Source: Polynucleobacter sp. (lineage in GTDB: Bacteria > Pseudomonadota > Gammaproteobacteria > Burkholderiales > Burkholderiaceae). From it: a stretch of DNA of 52,365 nucleotides. The stretch is taken from contig JAUYRJ010000028.1 of assembly GCA_030696845.1 (NCBI GenBank), positions 1 through 52,365 on the forward strand. The letters are read 5' to 3'. The stretch's first letter is position 1; every line of letters starts with the position of its first letter. A model generated the notes under the pieces. The model was not told the DNA's origin. It was given only the letters and a program-made list of their open reading frames with translations, and did not search any database. This document shows, in pieces, positions 49,146 through 52,365 of the stretch. The position numbers and the translations under genes are program-made.

Positions 49146-50867
49146 ATGCCACATGATGTTAGCTTGATCGCCATACTTGCCGTCGGTTTTGGACTGGCCC
49201 TTATTTTGGGCCTCGGCGTTTCTTATTTAAAAATGCCGCCCCTAGTGGGCTATCTGCTTGCTGGGGTCATGATTGGCCCCGCAACTCCCGGCTTTGTAGC
49301 AGACGTGAGCTTATCCGCTCAGTTAGCAGAAATCGGCGTGATGCTGCTGATGTTCGGTGTCGGCCTGCACTTTTCGATTAACGATCTGCTGTCAGTAAAG
49401 AAAATCGCGATACCAGGCGCACTCTTTCAGATGACGGTAGCAACAGCACTCGGTTTCGCAGTAGCCCACTATTGGGGTTGGTCAGTCTTGGGCTCACTCA
49501 TTTTTGGTTTGAGTTTATCGGTTGCTAGTACGGTTGTGCTCTTGCGCGCCCTAGAATCAAAGGGGTTGATAGAGACTGTAAACGGCAAAATTGCTGTTGG
49601 CTGGCTGGTAGTTGAAGATCTGGTGATGGTCTTGGCTTTAGTGCTACTACCGGTGATGGCCGGCATTTTCGAAACGACTCAAGTTGGAACGGGCGAGGCA
49701 GAAAAAAACTGGTCGGACTTGATGCAAGCAGTAGGCATTACGCTAGCCAAGGTCACTGCATTTATTGTGCTGATGCTAGTGGTAGGCAAGCGCTTATTAC
49801 CGAAACTTTTGTGGCTCGTCGCCAAGAATGGCTCACGAGAGTTATTTACTTTGGCCGTGATTGCATCGGCGATTGGCATTGCATTTCTTGCGGCCTCTTT
49901 GTTTGATGTATCTTTTGCTTTGGGCGCCTTCTTTGCTGGAATGATGCTGGGTGAATCCGAACTCAGCAAGCGCGCCGCCGATGAATCCTTGCCACTGCGC
50001 GATGCGTTTGCGGTGCTGTTCTTCGTTTCGGTTGGAATGTTATTTAATCCGGAAATTTTGTGGAACGAACCACTTAAGCTACTTACTGTCATTTTAATTA
50101 TTGTCATTGGAAAAACCATTGCAGCGGTTGGCTTAGTGCTGCTCTTTAAATATCCGCTGAGCACGGCAATGACGGTGGGGGTAAGCCTGGCACAAATCGG
50201 TGAGTTCTCCTTCATCTTGGCAGGCATGGGCCTGGCCATGGGATTAATTACCAGCGAAGCATATAGCTTGATTTTGGCAGGAGCCATCATTTCCATCGCG
50301 ATGAACTCATTTTTATTTAACGGCATTGAGCCGCTACTCGAGTGGGTTCGTAAGCGCTCCCCGCTTGCCAGAAAGCTGGATCAACGCATCGACCCATTGG
50401 CGCTATTACCTACCACCGTGAATCAATCGTTATTAACGGGTCAGGTAGTGATTGTGGGACATGGACGCGTTGGTAAAAAAGTATTTGAAATGCTTAAAGC
50501 AAAAAATGTATCCTGCGTGATTGCCGAAAAAGACCGTGCTGTAGTGCAAGAGCTGCGAGAAAATGACATACCCGCCGTTTCGGGAGATGCCTCCGATCCC
50601 TTCGTATTAATACAGGCGCACATCGCACGCGCTTCCGTTTTGGTCATTGCGACTCAAGACTCGATTGATGTCAGCAAGATGGTTGAAACGGCCCGGGCCT
50701 TAAATCCTGGGGTGACGATCTTTATTCGCGCGCGCGATAGTGAAGAAATCGCGTTGTACGAAAAAGAGGGCTGGGGTAAATCGTTTACGCCCGAACACGA
50801 ATTAGCGCAGCGGCTAGCAAACGAGGTCTTACTTCGGCTCCAAGAGGGTGCCAAAGGTGTCCATTAA
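49146..50867 (+). CDS. ybaL: YbaL-type CPA2 cation/proton antiporter with TrkA-N domain
   Basis: 573 residues. About 12-13 membrane helices (1-390) of the CPA2 fold include PPLVGYLLAGVMIGP, WLVVEDLVMVLALVLLPV and LPLRDAFAVLFFVSVGMLF, close to E. coli YbaL. A cytoplasmic RCK/TrkA-N domain (about 425-545) starts VVIVGHGRVGKKV and should bind a nucleotide. It probably moves K+ against H+, gated by redox or thiol status as in Kef systems. The 113-base gap before it holds a TGCGT/ACGCA dyad near 49074-49085. Confidence 0.93.
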   Translation: MPHDVSLIAILAVGFGLALILGLGVSYLKMPPLVGYLLAGVMIGPATPGFVADVSLSAQLAEIGVMLLMFGVGLHFSINDLLSVKKIAIPGALFQMTVATALGFAVAHYWGWSVLGSLIFGLSLSVASTVVLLRALESKGLIETVNGKIAVGWLVVEDLVMVLALVLLPVMAGIFETTQVGTGEAEKNWSDLMQAVGITLAKVTAFIVLMLVVGKRLLPKLLWLVAKNGSRELFTLAVIASAIGIAFLAASLFDVSFALGAFFAGMMLGESELSKRAADESLPLRDAFAVLFFVSVGMLFNPEILWNEPLKLLTVILIIVIGKTIAAVGLVLLFKYPLSTAMTVGVSLAQIGEFSFILAGMGLAMGLITSEAYSLILAGAIISIAMNSFLFNGIEPLLEWVRKRSPLARKLDQRIDPLALLPTTVNQSLLTGQVVIVGHGRVGKKVFEMLKAKNVSCVIAEKDRAVVQELRENDIPAVSGDASDPFVLIQAHIARASVLVIATQDSIDVSKMVETARALNPGVTIFIRARDSEEIALYEKEGWGKSFTPEHELAQRLANEVLLRLQEGAKGVH

Positions 50868-50903
50868 CTCTAATTCGACTAAAAACCGCTTGTTTTTACG
50901 TAA

Positions 50904-50929
50904 ATAAGGGCATGCTTGACAGCCCTTAT
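50904..50929 (+). terminator. Inverted repeat after ybaL, overlapping the dadA promoter
   Basis: ATAAGGGC (50904-50911) and GCCCTTAT (50922-50929) form a perfect 8-base dyad around a 10-base loop. It lacks a T-run, so it is a weak terminator at best. It spans the -35 of the next promoter and may be an operator. Confidence 0.4.
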
Positions 50930-50944
50930 GGGTTTACCTAGAAT
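50916..50944 (+). promoter_or_regulatory. Sigma70 promoter of the riboswitch-dadA unit
   Basis: TTGACA (50916-50921) and TAGAAT (50939-50944) at 17-base spacing match 11 of 12 consensus positions. The start would be near 50951, just before the riboswitch at 50967. Confidence 0.85.
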
Positions 50945-50966
50945 GCCCACAGTAGTAGGTAAGATT

Positions 50967-51145
50967 GATATCGGGAGAGACTGCATCGCGTTTGCAGCGC
51001 CGAAGGAGCAACCGCCCCGGAAACTCTCAGGCAAAAGAACCGATATCCCTTACATCTCTGAAGAGCCTTTAGCGCACGTCCGCTAGAGCACCGCAGGAGC
51101 AAGCGCTTTCTAATACAGCGCGAATCTCTCAGGTCCAAAACAGAG
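50967..51145 (+). ncRNA. Tandem glycine riboswitch
   Basis: Aptamer I lies at 50967-51047, closed by GATATCGG and CCGATATC, with the GGAGAG...GGAGCAAC...ACTCTCAGGCAAAAG core. Aptamer II lies at 51056-51145, closed by CTCTG and CAGAG, with GGAGCAAG and ATCTCTCAGGTCCAAAAC. The 8-base linker and the order are those of the classical two-aptamer glycine sensor. A large hairpin follows (outer G5 at 51145-51149 with C5 at 51181-51185, inner TTGCCA with TGGCAA), which shares bases with the closing stem of aptamer II and could be the expression platform. Confidence 0.95.
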
Positions 51146-51185
51146 GGGGCGTTTGCCATGCATGGTGCTGGCAAGCCTAACCCCC
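51145..51185 (+). promoter_or_regulatory. Expression-platform hairpin of the glycine riboswitch
   Basis: GGGGG (51145-51149) pairs with CCCCC (51181-51185) around an inner TTGCCA (51153-51158) and TGGCAA (51169-51174) hairpin. There is no T-run, so control of translation, 20 bases before the ATG, is more likely than termination. Confidence 0.55.
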
Positions 51186-51204
51186 GACGTGATTTGGACA
51201 ATTT

Positions 51205-52365
51205 ATGAAAACCTTCGTGATTATTGGTGGCGGCATTACGGGCGTCACGACTGCATACGCACTTGCAAAGCGCGGCTACCGTGTAGCCCTAATAGAGCGT
51301 AATCGCTACTCCGGGATGGAAACCTCGTTCGCCAACGGCGGTCAGCTCTCGGCATCCAATGCTGAAGTGTGGAATTATTGGGGCACGGTATTGAAGGGCA
51401 TGAAATGGATTTTTAAAAAGGATGCCCCCTTGCTCATCAATATGAAGCCAAGTTGGCATAAGGCTTCTTGGTTTGCCGAATTTATCGCGGCGATTCCGAA
51501 CTACAAGAGCAACACAATCGAAACCGCCAAAATGGCGATTAATGCACGTCAGCATTTATTCGCCTGGGCCGCACAAGAAGGAATCGATTTTGATCTTAAG
51601 AAGGAAGGCATCTTACATATCTACCGCGATAAAGCCGGCTTTGATCATGCGGGTGAGGTCTCTAAGCTCTTGGCTGCGGGTGGCTTGCCGCGCGTAGCGG
51701 TAACACCGCATGAGATGAAAGAAATCGAGCCTACGCTTTCTGGAAATTACTATGGCGGCTACTACACTGAGAGTGACGCAACCGGCGACATTCACAAGTT
51801 TACGCATGGGCTTTCATTGGCCGCAGAAAAATTAGGCGTGCAGATCATCTACGATCACGAAGTGAAAAGCGTCGAGTCAGATGGCGATCGAGTGCGGGTG
51901 ATACTAAATCAAGGTGACCATGTGGAGAGCATGGTATTTGATAAGGTAGTAATTTGCGCCGGCATTGGTAGTCGCAACTTGGCGGCGCAACTGGGCGATC
52001 GCGTGAATGTGTATCCGGTTAAGGGATATTCAATCACAGTCAATTTGACGGATGCAGCAAGTCAACAAGGCGCCCCAACGGTAAGCCTGCTCGATGATGA
52101 GACCAAACTCGTCACAAGCCGCTTGGGTCTCGATCGGTTTAGGGTGGCCGGCACCGCTGAATTTAATGGCGAGAACCGGGATATTCGTGCTGACCGCATT
52201 AAGCCACTGGTTGATTGGGTAAAGACCTGCTTTCCAGAGGTAAGTACGCGCTCTGTTGTGCCGTGGGCGGGCTTAAGGCCAATGATGCCCAATATGTTGC
52301 CTCGGGTTGGCAAGGGCGCTAAACCCAATGTGTATTACAACACGGGGCACGGTCATTTAGGCTGG
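51205..52365 (+). CDS. dadA: D-amino acid dehydrogenase (DadA-like), incomplete at window end
   Basis: 387 residues are visible before the window ends, without a stop. The FAD motif GGGITG is at 8-13. SFANGGQLSASNAEVW and WNYWGTV, DATGDIHKFTHGL, VNVYPVKGYSITV and PVVPWAGLRPMMP-type segments match DadA. It oxidises D-amino acids (or glycine in related enzymes) to keto acids and ammonia and feeds electrons to quinones at the inner membrane. The upstream tandem glycine riboswitch suggests that glycine, or a product of its excess, is the physiological cue. Confidence 0.93.
   Translation, partial: MKTFVIIGGGITGVTTAYALAKRGYRVALIERNRYSGMETSFANGGQLSASNAEVWNYWGTVLKGMKWIFKKDAPLLINMKPSWHKASWFAEFIAAIPNYKSNTIETAKMAINARQHLFAWAAQEGIDFDLKKEGILHIYRDKAGFDHAGEVSKLLAAGGLPRVAVTPHEMKEIEPTLSGNYYGGYYTESDATGDIHKFTHGLSLAAEKLGVQIIYDHEVKSVESDGDRVRVILNQGDHVESMVFDKVVICAGIGSRNLAAQLGDRVNVYPVKGYSITVNLTDAASQQGAPTVSLLDDETKLVTSRLGLDRFRVAGTAEFNGENRDIRADRIKPLVDWVKTCFPEVSTRSVVPWAGLRPMMPNMLPRVGKGAKPNVYYNTGHGHLGW

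Noticed and set aside
49679-50326. 215-residue open frame opposite ybaL
   Set aside because: Antisense of membrane-helix coding; Lys/Ser/Ala-biased, no independent start signals.

Overview
The window looks like the replication-origin region of a betaproteobacterial chromosome, most likely a small-genome Burkholderiaceae member of the Polynucleobacter type. This placement is inference from gene order and protein character, not from a database search. The supporting blocks are mnmG-rsmG-parA-parB-atpIBEFHAGDC-hemE, dnaA-dnaN-gyrB, rpmH-rnpA-yidD-yidC-mnmE, and rsmB-DUF4390-ntrY-like-ntrX-like. Transcription switches direction at dnaA/rpmH (about 17.1-19.1 kb). Every gene to the left reads leftward and most genes to the right read rightward, as expected either side of oriC. 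DnaA boxes flank dnaA and two perfect parS sites lie 5-7 kb away.

Left part, 1-19 kb, reading leftward. It runs from dnaA, dnaN, gyrB, a SET-domain methyltransferase, a small DUF3717-like protein and a TSUP permease to mnmG, rsmG, parA, parB, the nine atp genes and the 5' end of hemE. One parS overlaps the likely mnmG promoter, so ParB could feed back on its own transcription unit.

Middle, 19-38 kb. This holds ribosome/tRNA processing and membrane insertion (rpmH, rnpA, yidD, yidC, mnmE), pckG, a stand-alone MnmC-type oxidoreductase overlapping topB tail to tail, a minimal dprA, the def-fmt-htpX-rsmB-DUF4390-ntrY/ntrX-like run, a CaCA antiporter and a 57-residue ORF.

Accessory part, 38.4-47.6 kb. 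A D-cysteine desulfhydrase family gene is divergent from a LysR regulator. Next is a HEPN-type Abi_2/AbiF-like gene preceded by a candidate small RNA whose two helices interleave as an H-type pseudoknot ending in a T-run four bases before the ATG. That is the layout of an RNA-antitoxin/protein-toxin unit, and AbiF is the reported ancestor of Cas13. Then comes tRNA-Phe, whose 3' end plus terminator is repeated up to three more times downstream. The repeats bound three small cargo modules: a TSUP permease, an AraC/MFS pair and an alpha/beta hydrolase. No integrase is visible. A membrane protein and a GT4 glycosyltransferase follow.

Right end, 47.6-52.4 kb. It holds an SMR/Gdx exporter, a nitronate monooxygenase family protein, a YbaL-type K+/H+ antiporter, and a strong promoter with a tandem glycine riboswitch in front of a dadA-like gene that is cut by the window edge.
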